From Telmatactis stephensoni (Eukaryota; Cnidaria; Anthozoa; Actiniaria; Isophelliidae): a stretch of DNA of 64,000 bases. Shown here one piece after another: positions 11,260 through 21,800 of the stretch; position 1 is the stretch's first letter; each line of letters starts with the position of its first letter. The position numbers and the translations under genes are program-made. The notes under the pieces are model-generated. The model was given only the letters and a program-made list of their open reading frames with translations, was not told where the DNA came from and searched no databases. The stretch lies in NCBI GenBank assembly GCA_029948255.1, contig JALIZF010001827.1, positions 470,001 to 534,000 on the forward strand, in the 5' to 3' direction.

Positions 11260-14200
11260 ATGCTGAAGTTGCTAGCGGAAGTAAGTTTCAATTGTATTGT
11301 ATTGTATTGCATTGTATTTTCCATCAAAACCATCGAACTATTTGCTAAGTGCAATATCTTTTATTTTTATTCTATTTTGTTTTATTTCATTTTATTTATT
11401 TCTTTATTTATCTATTTATTCATTCATTTCTTTCTTTCTTTATTTTTTTCCCAAGGTTCTGCATCGGGATCAGAAGGAGAAGGAAGGTAAGTTTACAAGT
11501 TAGTTAAATAAAGCAAAGCAAATTTAAAAGAGACTTGTACGTTATGAAAATGTTAGAAATGCCTACTTATGCCGTCCTAATTTATATCCGATAGAGCAAA
11601 TACATCAGGAGTTAGGGTTATAAGTTCCCACAAGAGGACATTTAAAAGGAAAAGTTCCAGGAACGAGAAAGGTGGGGGGCATGATAACTGAAGAAAAAGC
11701 GTTAGAAAAAAAAAAAAACGATTTTCATGAATGAAGAAAAGGGAGAGAAAGAAATAAAGAAAGAAAGCTAGCAAGAACGAAAGAAAGACAACTGTAAAGT
11801 TGCGCTCTTGCAAACATAGATCATGCACCAATACACTTTGTTGCGTGCGCAAGCAAGAATTGTATCGAGTTATACAAACACACTGATACCAGATTTCCAG
11901 ACACCGACTGATAGTGCTGTCTCATTAACACGAAACTCATGATAAGGAGTCTAGATGGAGTTGGGATCACAAAAATGTGATTGCTAGCTTTGTTTAACCT
12001 GATGCAATTCTTGCTTGTGCACCCAACACAGTGTATTGAAGCATAATCTTCATGTATGTCGCATTTCTGTCTATGATTGCGAGAGCGCAACTTTACCACA
12101 GTTAACCACAATTAGTCGTTTTTGTTGTTGTAAATGTTGTAAATATGCAGAAATACATGCACATGTTTCGAAGGACGATTTGATTTGCATGTTAGATTTA
12201 TTAGTGGGATAGTCTAAAAATGTCATTTCCTTTTTTTCCTATCTTTTTTATCTTTCTTTCTATCTTGCTATCTTTCTTTCTTTCACTCACTCACTCACTC
12301 ACTCACTCACTCACTCATTCTTTCTTTCTTTCTTTCTCTACCTTTTCTTCTTTTGAAATCTTGATTTTTTCGAAATCTCTTTTTCAATTTTTTTCCGGTT
12401 CGGGTCCGGCTAAATATATTCATCAAATATATTTTCTTATAGGACGCATGTGGCGTAAGGCCTTAAATAAAAGCTTGAAATCTAGCCCACATGCCAAGCA
12501 AGTTACAAGGTCTGTATTTTGAACTTACATATTTGATTATATCAGTAGGCTTTTCTGTGGAAAGAGGGGCATTTCATTTCCTTACATTGTATACTATTCA
12601 TTCTATGTATGTATCATTGTTAGGCCTATGAAAGATGATATTGGAAAGCAAGTTATAACTGTCAGTGACTCCGATTGTGACGATGGCCATACGGATGACG
12701 TGAAAAAAGAAAAACAAATTACTCAAATTAGTCTGATTTCGAGCCCTGAAAATAGTCCCAGGTAAAAGAGCGTGAAAAATAATATTTGTTAAGTGCGTTG
12801 GTATCGTTGTGTTCTGGGTAACATCGAAGTAAATCTGTTAGCCTTCAACATGATCCCCTAAGTCATACCTCAATTAATGGACTTTCAGTGAAGCATGATG
12901 TATTACAGTCCATAAAAAGTATACCAGCTGATGCAGTTAAGGGGATGCTTGTTAAGGCTGAACACCTCCTTGAAAAAGGTTGCGACGCCATTGTCTGTGC
13001 TCCAGGGAATGCAAAATCAGACACTTTCGTTGTAGAAAGCTTCTCCGCTAAACCCCACTTTGTGGTTGTTAGATCTATGGGAAAAGTCGAATGCGATACT
13101 GATTGTCCCCAGTGGCGTGGAAAGCAAATATGCTCGCATTCTATAGCTGTTGCTGAAAGAATTGGCCAGCTTAGCCAATTTATTAGATGGAGGGCAAATT
13201 TAAAACGGGAAACCAACCTGACGAAATTGGTTTTAACAGGAGCTCCAAAAAACGCTGGTAGCAAGAGTGCAGCCAAACGTTGGGGAAGTGTTACCCGCAA
13301 TAAACAGCAAGTGCACACAGTTGCTAAGCGACACACAACTACTACGTCACAAACAGGACTTCAAGATGGGTCAACACCTATTGACAAAGCTCAACAGCAA
13401 CAATTACAACATAATAATCAACAGCAACACCAGTTACACCACCACCAACAACAACCGCAGTCATGGAAGCAAGTACAACAATGGCAGCAACAACAACAAC
13501 AACACTGGCAACAACGACAGTGCCAACAGCAACAGCAGCAACAACATCAGCAGGGCAAACAGCAACAACAGCAACAACACAGCAGCAACAACAGCAACAA
13601 CACAGCAGCAACAGCAACAACAACGCAACAGCACAGCATAGCACGCAACAACAGCAACAACACACACAGCAACAGAAACAACAGCAGCAACAACAACAAC
13701 AACAGCAGTGGAAGCAGCAACAACACCAGCTACAACAACAACATTGGCAACAACATCAGCTACAACAACAGTGCCAACGACAGCAGCAACAGCAGCAACA
13801 ACACCAGCTACAACAACAACAGCAACAACATCAGCTACAACAGCAGTGCCAACGACAGCAGCAACAACAGCAACAACACCAGCTACAACAACAACAGCAA
13901 CAGCATCAGCTACAACAACAGTGCCAACAACAACAGCAGCAGTGGCAGCAACAACATTGGCAACAACAACAACAACAACAACAACGAACAAAGTATAGAC
14001 CGCATCCAGCCCCTGGTTCATTTGAAGTTTGCTTGCTTGGCCAATGTGACGCAAGAGTACAAAAATGTTTTGGCTGTGAAAACGTATTGAAGACTCACGG
14101 TCAAATTCCTCCTCCACCCTGTGACTTGGTGATAGTTTCAAATATGCGGCGAGAGTATTTTGATGATGGAGAAAAGAAGAGAAGCAAACCTGGAAATGTG

Positions 14201-14344
14201 TATTTTCATTTAAAATTGAAGTGTGTTGAAGAAAAGAGCACATTATTTGTGCCAGGTTTAGTGTACATTTCGCCAACGATTTTACAACTTTTGACTGAAT
14301 CACATAAGCAAAAATTATATGAAGTATTGGGTATTCGACTTTAA
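11260..14344 (+). CDS. SWIM-type zinc finger protein with long polyglutamine linker
   Basis: Exons by splice sites and matching phases: 11260-11280, 11456-11486, 12443-12509, 12624-12761, and 12863 to the end. The ATG at 11260 has an in-frame TAA upstream. After an acidic/Ser stretch comes a conserved region containing VECDTDCPQWRGKQICSHSI, a SWIM-like CxxxC..CxH zinc finger (Cys near residues 163, 167, 176; His 178). A Gln-rich tract follows (about 13385-13990), then a C-terminal domain (CLLGQCDARVQKCFGCEN, CDLVIVSNMRREYFDDGEK) ending at TAA 14342-14344. The SWIM part and the C-terminal domain are in different frames. The Gln frame switches between about 13560 and 13640, so this copy has a frameshift, an assembly error or an unseen intron. 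SWIM domains bind DNA or protein partners; the role here is unknown. The gene lies between long inverted repeats. Confidence 0.65.
11787..12095. repeat. Fold-back repeat in SWIM-gene intron 2
   Basis: The sequence AAAGTTGCGCTCTTGCAA..CAATACACTTTGTTGCGTGC near 11800-11870 is partly complementary to 12003-12095 (CAATTCTTGCTTGTGCACCC.., GAGAGCGCAACTTTACC). GGGATCACAAAAATGT also occurs twice in direct orientation, near 10925 and 11962. It is an old inverted-repeat insertion. Confidence 0.45.
12225..12345. repeat. CTTT/CACT microsatellite
   Basis: Simple TTTC units flank about eight CACT units at 12284-12316. It lies in SWIM-gene intron 2, next to the T-rich region before exon 3. Confidence 0.85.
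13385..13990 (+). repeat. CAG/CAA triplet tract encoding polyglutamine
   Basis: A 600-bp stretch of CAA and CAG codons is broken by CAC, CAT, TGG and CTA. Larger units (for example CAACACCAGCTACAACAA with CAGTGCCAACGACAGCAG) are repeated three or four times from 13730 to 13930. It is open in all three plus-strand frames and also antisense, so the antisense Val/Ala/Cys-rich frames are not genes. The reading frame of the Gln codons changes near 13600. Confidence 0.85.
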
Positions 14345-15136
14345 ATAAGTCATGTTCAGGACTGTTGACCAGTAATACTTGTACTATGTCACACAAACTA
14401 TCATGATCAAATTTTATCGAATCAGTCTCACAGATTACCGAATAAATTGTAAAATGTTACTAAATACCCAAAGTTCCAACATAGTTCTGTTAAAATTAAA
14501 TTTCTAAAATGTTTACAACCTGTCTGTAAATCATGTTGCAAATATATGTTTGTGGGACGTGAATTATTTCATGGCAAATTGTGGTTTTATATCGGTGCTA
14601 CTGTTTGCAGAGGATAAGTGGCGTGACAAGCTGTGTGGTCGGAGATTCGTTGTTACATTTGAGTGATGACAGATTAGTAGCATACACGACGCCTCAATGT
14701 TTTAAAAAATGGCCCAGTTGTTGTTCATTTTAACTCGAAATAGGCAAAAAAGAAATGCAGAAATTGTGTATGGTCCATAGGGAAATCGGTATTGTTTCTT
14801 TGTTTCGTTGTTTCGTTGTTTCGTTGTTTCGGTGTTTCGTGGTTTAGTAACACCCGCGTTAGCCTGCGTCACATCCGGACTTTTCCTCCGTTAAGTCCGT
14901 CTGCGAAATAACGAACAAAACCGTGTTCTGAGACCCCAGCAAATAGCACGCCGGATTATAGATAACAGACGCTGATTGGCTGGGCCTCTTTTAAATTCTA
15001 ACGAGACTCGTGATTGGCTCTCTAATCACTGGTGTGTTTGTCTTCGCCATGACAACACTTCCGTTAGATTTACTGTGATTATAAAAACACAGACAGATTT
15101 TTCAATCAAAACAACCTACCAGTTAGATACATCGAA

Positions 15137-15351
15137 TAGACCATTTCACGGATACCGTAGCTCAACCTCAGCCTCGTCACTGTGTAATTATTCTTTAGAA
15201 TATTATGTACATTCCACGGTAATGTAAGGAATTTACACATCAACGGACAATGAAAGCACATCAAAATTCCACGGGCTGTACTATATTTCAAAAGAATATA
15301 TTGCACTGTGACGAGGCTGAGGTTGAGCTACAGTATCCGTGAAATGGTCTA
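15137..15351. mobile_element. MITE with 44-bp inverted repeats inside the 14.9-16.1 kb element
   Basis: The arm TAGACCATTTCACGGATACC... (15137-15180) is reverse-complemented at 15308-15351 with one mismatch in about 44 bp. TA-bounded ends fit a Tc1/mariner-type MITE. The interior is unique AT-rich DNA. Confidence 0.65.
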
Positions 15352-15431
15352 TTGCCTGCTATAAAAAGAAACTTTCGAATCGAAACATTCCAATCGAACA
15401 TTTTGCTAAATAATAGCCTTAGTCATGTTAG

Positions 15432-15776
15432 AGGGTCCTGAAGGGGTAAAATGGGACTGGGATTTGCCTGTTTTTTTGACTGGGAAATGGGATTTGTTGT
15501 ACTGGGACTGGGATTTGGGGATTTTTTGTCACTGGGAATGGGAAACAGAACACCAAATGGGAATGGGATTTGATGCTGAAAAACTGCAAAATCGTACAAA
15601 TATTTAAGTCGACGCACAAAAAAACGAAAAAGAAAAAAATCCCACACACTCAATTCGGTTTTACACATAATGTGTACATGCTTCAGTCATAAATTGCATT
15701 ATCCTTATTACAATGACTGGGATTTTAATGAAAAAGTAGGCTGGGAATGGGATTTGGACCCCCCCTTCAGGACCCT
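15432..15776. mobile_element. 345-bp hAT-like MITE with 8-bp target duplication and G-rich repeats
   Basis: Terminal inverted repeats AGGGTCCTGAAGGGG (15432-15446) and its exact complement (15762-15776) are flanked by identical 8-bp CATGTTAG at 15424-15431 and 15777-15784. The interior repeats TGGGACTGGGATTTG-like units, giving several GGG tracts on the plus strand that could form G-quadruplexes. This is a clear insertion structure. Confidence 0.85.
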
Positions 15777-16736
15777 CATGTTAGTTCAGAAAACATTCTC
15801 TCAAAGAGAAATTACAAGATCTTCAAGATTGACCCCAGGTCATGCTAGTAATAAAGTTTGTTAATAATTGGAGTCCATCAAGCTGTCAAAACATCGACAC
15901 AACAAACACTAAGTGAGCCAATCACGAGCCTCGCTAGAATTTAAAAAAGCACCAGCCAATCAGCGTCTGTTATCTATAATCGTGCTATTTGCTGGGGGTC
16001 TCAGAACACGGTTTTGTTCGTTATTTCGCAGACGGACTTAACGGAGGAAAAGTCCGGATGTGACGCAGGCTACGTGGCGTCCGCCATATCAAAATATTTT
16101 TTGAACACAGGAAGCCCAATCAGCGCGCGTGCAAAACATTCACAAAGGTTATGCGCATCAATGCGCTTGCGCATTACCTTAACCCTTTCCCCGGCTTCGA
16201 ACATCACCGATGTGTAGCGATAAATATGGACACTTCTTAAAAGATCACTTAATATTAGTACCAACTCGTGAGTTCTTCAAACTTTGACACTGAAGCACAC
16301 CATTTTGAGTCATAGAACAAAACAGGAAAACCAAACATGGCAAAATAGTTCTTAAGAAATACTCTTACAGCTCGGATGTGTAGTCGTGCGTACGGCTCGC
16401 CAAATTGCAAAATGACTGTGAAAGTTTCTAGAATTTTCTTTCAGTCAGAAGCACTCATTGATTAATTGTTGAAGTAGACTAAATTCTCAACAAAAACGCC
16501 AACAAATGCACTGCAGTGTCTACCAAACAAATTTCATTTCCTCAAGAGCAAATGAAGTGATGATTTTCTTGAGCTTTTTACCAAAGACAGTTGAATAGTA
16601 TAGTGACTGACATGTCATAGCTGTCGTACAGTTGAGATGAGAGTTGTGCGTTAATGATAGTGGTTTGTAAGGGAAACTTTTGGTGTTAAATAATACTGAA
16701 AAATAGGAATTTATATAGCGCTATTTCCCAAGGGTA

Positions 16737-16915
16737 GAGTGATTTTCACCGGACTGTGACAATAGAGTGATTTTCATCGGACTGTGAAACAATTACTAAT
16801 AGTCAGTGTTTAATAGTGTCTAATAGTTGTATTGCAACAAAAGAAAACAATGGGTGCAGAGTCTATTAGTGTCTATTAGCTTAGTAACTATTTCACAGTC
16901 CGGTGAAAATCACTC
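16737..16915. mobile_element. 179-bp Tc1/mariner-like MITE
   Basis: The left end GAGTGATTTTCACCGGACTG and right end CAGTCCGGTGAAAATCACTC are perfect inverted repeats of 23 bp, flanked by TA on both sides. The left end is duplicated in tandem with one change (GAGTGATTTTCATCGGACTG at about 16766). Confidence 0.8.
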
Positions 16916-16916
16916 T

Positions 16917-17065
16917 AGAGTACAAACACTAAAACCGTACAACATCAATAGTACTAAATAGTGCTATTTTATGCCAATTCTATCTATTGTTTTAATTAGG
17001 CTATTTAGTACTAAAAAGTGCAAAATATTTCACGCTTTTATGTGTTTGTACCCAGTCTAGTTAGC
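16917..17065. repeat. Copy 1 of a TAGAGTACAAACACT repeat family
   Basis: The block (AGTACTAAATAGTGCTATTTTATGCC ... TTTATGTGTTTGTACCCAGTCTAG) recurs almost identically at 17917-18045. It has the TAGAGTACAAACACTAAAA end found on several members in the window, including a single end near 53563. Confidence 0.65.
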
Positions 17066-17099
17066 GCTTTGCAATCAGATAACTATGCAAGAAAAAAAG

Positions 17100-17880
17100 A
17101 AAATTAAGTGATTACAATGATTGTACCATATATGTTTATTTCTATAGCTGGTGGTGATGTTCAAATGACAATTTTATGCCCATCAAATGTCAAATTACAA
17201 TATTTCATAATAAAAAGGTTAATAATTGATTGTTCTCTCTATGATCTGGAATTCACCCGTTCATGTTTTTTCCTTTGCTTAGTCGAGTTCAGCACTGTTC
17301 GATTTTTTCTTTGCATTGCCTGTAAAAACAAGAAAACAAGGACATATACTTCATAAAGAAGGTAGGTTGTTTAGTAACTTTGCTGATGTAACAATTCCAG
17401 TTAAAGTTAAAAGTAAGTTTAAAAATATCAAACTAAAAACTATGAACGCCAATAAAGAAAATTAATAACCAATTCTTAGTCACATTATCAAAAACTACAC
17501 GAGCATAAAGATGCTTTAATCAACCGAGGATAACCACTTATGTGTAACAAAAAAAAAAGACATAAATAGAACAGTGGTAATCAGGGGAAGTTTCTCTGTT
17601 ATAAATCATTTTTGAGATTACATTTGGCACAAATTTAAGTGATTTTTTCTTAATCATTCGAACAACCCCAATTGCTAATACATGATAGAGTGAGTCTATT
17701 TAACCCGTGATACAAAAACTAAGGAAAAAATAAACTTTTTCACTGGCTAAGTAAATCATTCTAGGTTAAACAGAAAAGAATAATTGATAAAGACAAAAAA
17801 ACAGCAAAATAAAGGACTGAAATGTCCTATAGTGGTTTTACCTGAATTTGAAATGAAAGTAAAAACTAACAGTTTTATTG
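17100..17880. other. AT-rich intergenic DNA
   Basis: No gene, conserved motif or repeat structure recognised. Short open frames show no domain signature. Confidence 0.5.
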
Positions 17881-17916
17881 TCAAATAACCGGAAATAGAA
17901 TTAAAGGGTCTACTAG

Positions 17917-18395
17917 AGTACAACAATAGTACTAAATAGTGCTATTTTATGCCAATTCTAGACTATCTATTGTTTTAATTAGTGCTATTTAGTACTAAAA
18001 AGTGCAAAATATTTTACGCTTTTATGTGTTTGTACCCAGTCTAGAGTACAACACTAAAAGTGTGCAAAACTTTAAACTATTTAGTACTAAATAGCACTAA
18101 TTAAACAATAGAAAACAAAAGAATTTGCATAATTTAGCACTATTTAGGCCCCGATTACATGACGACTTTCAGCCCGGCGAGGAAAATGAAAGTTTATCGC
18201 GATTTAGACAAAAATCAGCCCGGGATTCTTTCACTTTAACAAGTAAAACTCGTCCTCCTCCCCCAGCTCCTAAAATACTACCAACTTTGTACCGATCTAT
18301 GAGGAAATCTGACCGGGCTGAAAATCGTCATGTAATCGGTGCCTTAGTACTATTTATGTTGAACACTTTTAGTGTTTGTACTCTAATATATGGGT
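17917..18395. mobile_element. Copy 2 of the TAGAGTACAAACACT family plus an inverted copy with nested MITE
   Basis: 17917-18045 repeats the block at 16917-17065. From 18044, TAGAGTACAACACTAAAAGTG begins an element whose other end is near 18363-18395 (AACACTTTTAGTGTTTGTACTCTA). Nested within is 18147-18343, with 31-bp inverted ends (CCCCGATTACATGACGACTT / complement near 18313-18343). Confidence 0.6.
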
Positions 18396-18867
18396 TCTCA
18401 AAACGGACTTAAAATAAAGCAAAAAACACACACTGGGCAGGTAATTCTAAAAGACGGGACAAGCAGTGTAGAAATAAGTTGTTTAATGCCGTTATAAACT
18501 TTGGCTTTGGCTTTGAAAAGCTTTTTTGCAATCGTTAATGTGTTCAGTTGTAAATGATGGAGCGATTTTTCGTTCGAATTCAAATATAGTTAATATAACT
18601 GAAATATGACCTGGCAAATATAAATATTCCTAATTCCTATTAGATAACTATTTTATAAATCCTTTAACAAAGGATCATTTATCCTGTTTCTTGTAACTAT
18701 GATTGCTCTAGTATATTTGCATGTAGTTGGCGGTAAACGTTTATAGGTCATTAATTTGCCCTTTAAGAGTTGATCGATCCAAGTAGTTAACCTCTGATAC
18801 GCTTTGTTTGTAAGTTAACTATTTCTCATGTTATTTATCCATTTCAGGTATTCGATAATTCTGTAAA

Positions 18868-21800
18868 ATGACACGATATCGGTGGATTTCATGTTTAACG
18901 GTGCTTGTGATTGGAATCACACAACATACAGGGTAAACTATATTTTCTAACGTTTTCACACTCCAATGATAAGTCCTGCCCCTCCATAATAGGATATGAA
19001 TATATGTAATTACTCAAACGATTTGCATCAAGGATCAAAAATATTCCTTTTTCAAAAATGAATCACAACTAGGAACGTTTCTCTCCTCCCCCTCCCCTCC
19101 CCTCCCTCCCTCCCTCAAGCAATAGACCACTTACAAGGGGTGTAACTACTTCTACCAACACATGAGCTCTCTGTTACTGATATCGTCCAAACTTTCCTAC
19201 ATTACCTTTCAATGTGTCTGATGTGTTTTTTAACTTTAGATGGATCATCCTCCATGAAAGGTGCGTTTTAAAATATACCATTATTACTTGAAAAACTATT
19301 TTAATTTGTCTACTTAATTGAAACTCGCCGAGAAACTAACAGCCTTCACAGCACTAGAGTAAATAAAAGGCTCTGTACTTCAGTAGAGGGAACTAGCCCG
19401 TTTGTACGAGAATATGATCGTCGTTTTTTTAGGGGTCAAAATCACGGGATTTGGTACCTTTTAGGGTACTCTTCGACGCTGGTACTTACGGAAAACGAAG
19501 CGAGAGTGGAATTTCTTGTTTGATTGTTACCTTAAAATTAAAAAAATATGAATATTAAAAAATCATTTGAGTCATTCAATTTTAAATAATTCAAATCATC
19601 CCAACCAAAATATATGTAAGTTCTCCCCCCCCCCCCCCCCCCCCCCCGCCATGAGATCCTAATACAAGAATAGCCAATTTTATTGATGTTCATTAGGAAA
19701 TTAAACAACTTTACCCTACATCCCTTCCCCGGGTCCCTGCAAGTATCGAGTCAATTTTTTGTGTGCTTAATTGTATCGATATCATTTCTATTGTTCTAAT
19801 CATTTATAGGTTGTATGAGTGGGAAACAAGGTATGCAGGTCTAAATGTCAAAATATCAGTATGTGACAATTGTTCCGTCACGTAACTCTAAGTCCCAAAA
19901 TATACATTTACTTATTTCAAAAAAACGTTGTTACGGGTTAAAAGCAACAAGCATCAAGGCAAGCGCGAAATGAACGCTAATAATTAGAATGCATTCAAAT
20001 CAGACTTGTTATCAAAAGAATTGAGTGCTGTATACTGACAACTGAAGGACTACAAAATGCTCACATTTTGTAATTAGTTAAATAGAAACAAGTCTGATTT
20101 GAATACATTACAAACAAAACGAGCATTCATTTTGGTCTTGGATTGACGCTTGTTTCTCTGAACCGCGACGTTTTCTGAAATAAGTGCATATTGGATGCAC
20201 AATGGGTAATACTTAATTGGCCTTAATTAATTGTAATGGAACTTTCGATCAAAGATAATTTGTGCAACATACACCATACTAAAGTTTTACCAACTTTGTT
20301 AGAATTAAAGCCCCTTTAGTTTTAGGGATTAAATATATTACCCATAATGCACCCGACATATATTGGGGATTTATGTTCTTCATACAAATACCATTTTTGC
20401 TGCTTGTGACTTATGACTGCCTCTACTAGCCCACCACTCTTTATTAAACGACCACCCCCTCTGAGCCGACCACCCTCTATTAAACGACCTTTTTGTAGTT
20501 ACATTAAAGATCAAAGAGCGATCACCCCCGTATGAACCGCGCGACATCTCTAGGAAATTAGCACTTGAACATTTACCATAAATTGTGATCGTCAAACACT
20601 GCAGTGGTTATTACTCGTGCCCAGGCCTTTAGGCCGGCACGAGTCTAGGTTTGCGTTTTCAATCTATCTATCGTCGTAGTCGAGAATGTGCCATGAAAAC
20701 GAGGCAAGCCACAGGCACCCCAGGCAATCATTTAGAGCAGCGTGTAACACCAGCGTATAAAGCAAATAGACGGGTCCGGGTTCAAATCCTCATGGAATAA
20801 AAATAAATTTTTTTTTCGCCTTGTTATGTAGTAAATATTATCTTTTCATTTTTTTTTGTATGCTTTTTTCTGGTTTTGAAGCATTTTAAGCTGTCTTTTA
20901 ATTTGATTTAATTTCCAATATATTTTGACTCAAGCGACAGCTTGTCTGGCGATTGTCTGGCTCTTCGATTTGAGAAATTCAAGAATGTATTTCAATGTTC
21001 TCTGTAATTTAAAAAATATATATATATGAGGAATGACAACACAAAAGGGGTCTTAAAGGTTGACCATAAGATAGGCTGTAACGCACGGTGCGCAAGTCGA
21101 CCCCGTTTTGGCATTCTCAGCGCTACAACCATAGCTGGTCCAAGGAAAAACACTGTACGCGTCCAAACATGCATCCCATAATGCATTTCTTCCGCTGGAT
21201 CAGATACAGCGGAAGAAAAGGATTATGGGCATCCATGAAAAATTGGACAGCACCCATCCCCTACTCTTAGTCTTAGAAATTTCTTATAAGTGCCGAGCCC
21301 CCCTCGCTAACAGGCCCCAGACGGCACCGATTGCCTTCTTTACAGTTCAAAACTCGCCGAAATGGCCTTGTTGGCTTGGGGGATGCATCACAGAACGACC
21401 AGAGAAGCCTCAATACTCCGGAGATCACAGTTGAACCTTGTCGCCGTAATTACTGTGACTCGTTCTTCGTAAAGTCGCTTCCCACTCCTGAGTTCTTCCA
21501 GGAGTTTGTCTCCGCCGTCTTTCCTTGCTTAATGATGCAAGTCAAGCGACTTCTGTGCTACAAAATGACTCGAAAAAGCACTTAGAAGCTGAATTCAGGC
21601 CACGATCAGTACGCTCACCGAACGTAAACCCTAGAATTCGTCAGGCGTCACTGGATAAGTGAGCCTTCAGTCTTCTAGAACAGCACCAAATTGACAGTTA
21701 CCTTGACAACTATTGTTTCTCTTTCCCGTTTTTTTTTTCTTTTTCTTCTCTCTTTTTCTGTTTCACAAACACATTTTTTCTGTTTCTCTTTCTTTCCTCT

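Larger units (their letters stand above)
10233..14853. mobile_element. 4.6-kb unit with ~240-bp terminal inverted repeats carrying the SWIM gene
   Basis: The left arm 10233-10474 and right arm 14620-14853 are near-perfect reverse complements. Both start GTGTTACTAAACCACGAAAC and contain a run of CGAAACAA repeats that differs in copy number. The flanks share GCGTTAGC (10222-10229 and 14856-14863), extendable to 11 bases with one mismatch, though two extra C bases separate the right arm from its copy. Long TIRs with a 9-11-bp duplication resemble Mutator-like elements, and SWIM zinc fingers are known from MULE transposases. No transposase core was seen. Confidence 0.65.
10218..16080. mobile_element. 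Interrupted hAT-like non-autonomous element with 8-bp target duplication
   Basis: The segment 14860-16072 has inverted ends (left TAGCCTGCGTCACATCCGGA, right its complement) with arms of about 170 bp. The right flank is CGTGGCGT at 16073-16080. The same 8 bases occur at 10218-10225, followed by TTAGC, which is the start of the left arm. The element's left end was therefore split by a later insertion (10233-14853), and CGTGGCGT is its 8-bp target duplication, as in hAT elements. Two smaller elements sit inside it, at 15137-15351 and 15432-15776. Confidence 0.7.

Noticed and set aside
13378..14396. Minus-strand Val/Ala/Cys-rich frames and plus-strand Thr/Asn-rich frames
   Set aside because: Shadow frames of the CAG/CAA tract of the SWIM gene.
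21225..21434. Small plus-strand frame inside the 21-22 kb TIR element
   Set aside because: Not conserved-looking, no motif, and lies in a non-autonomous element.
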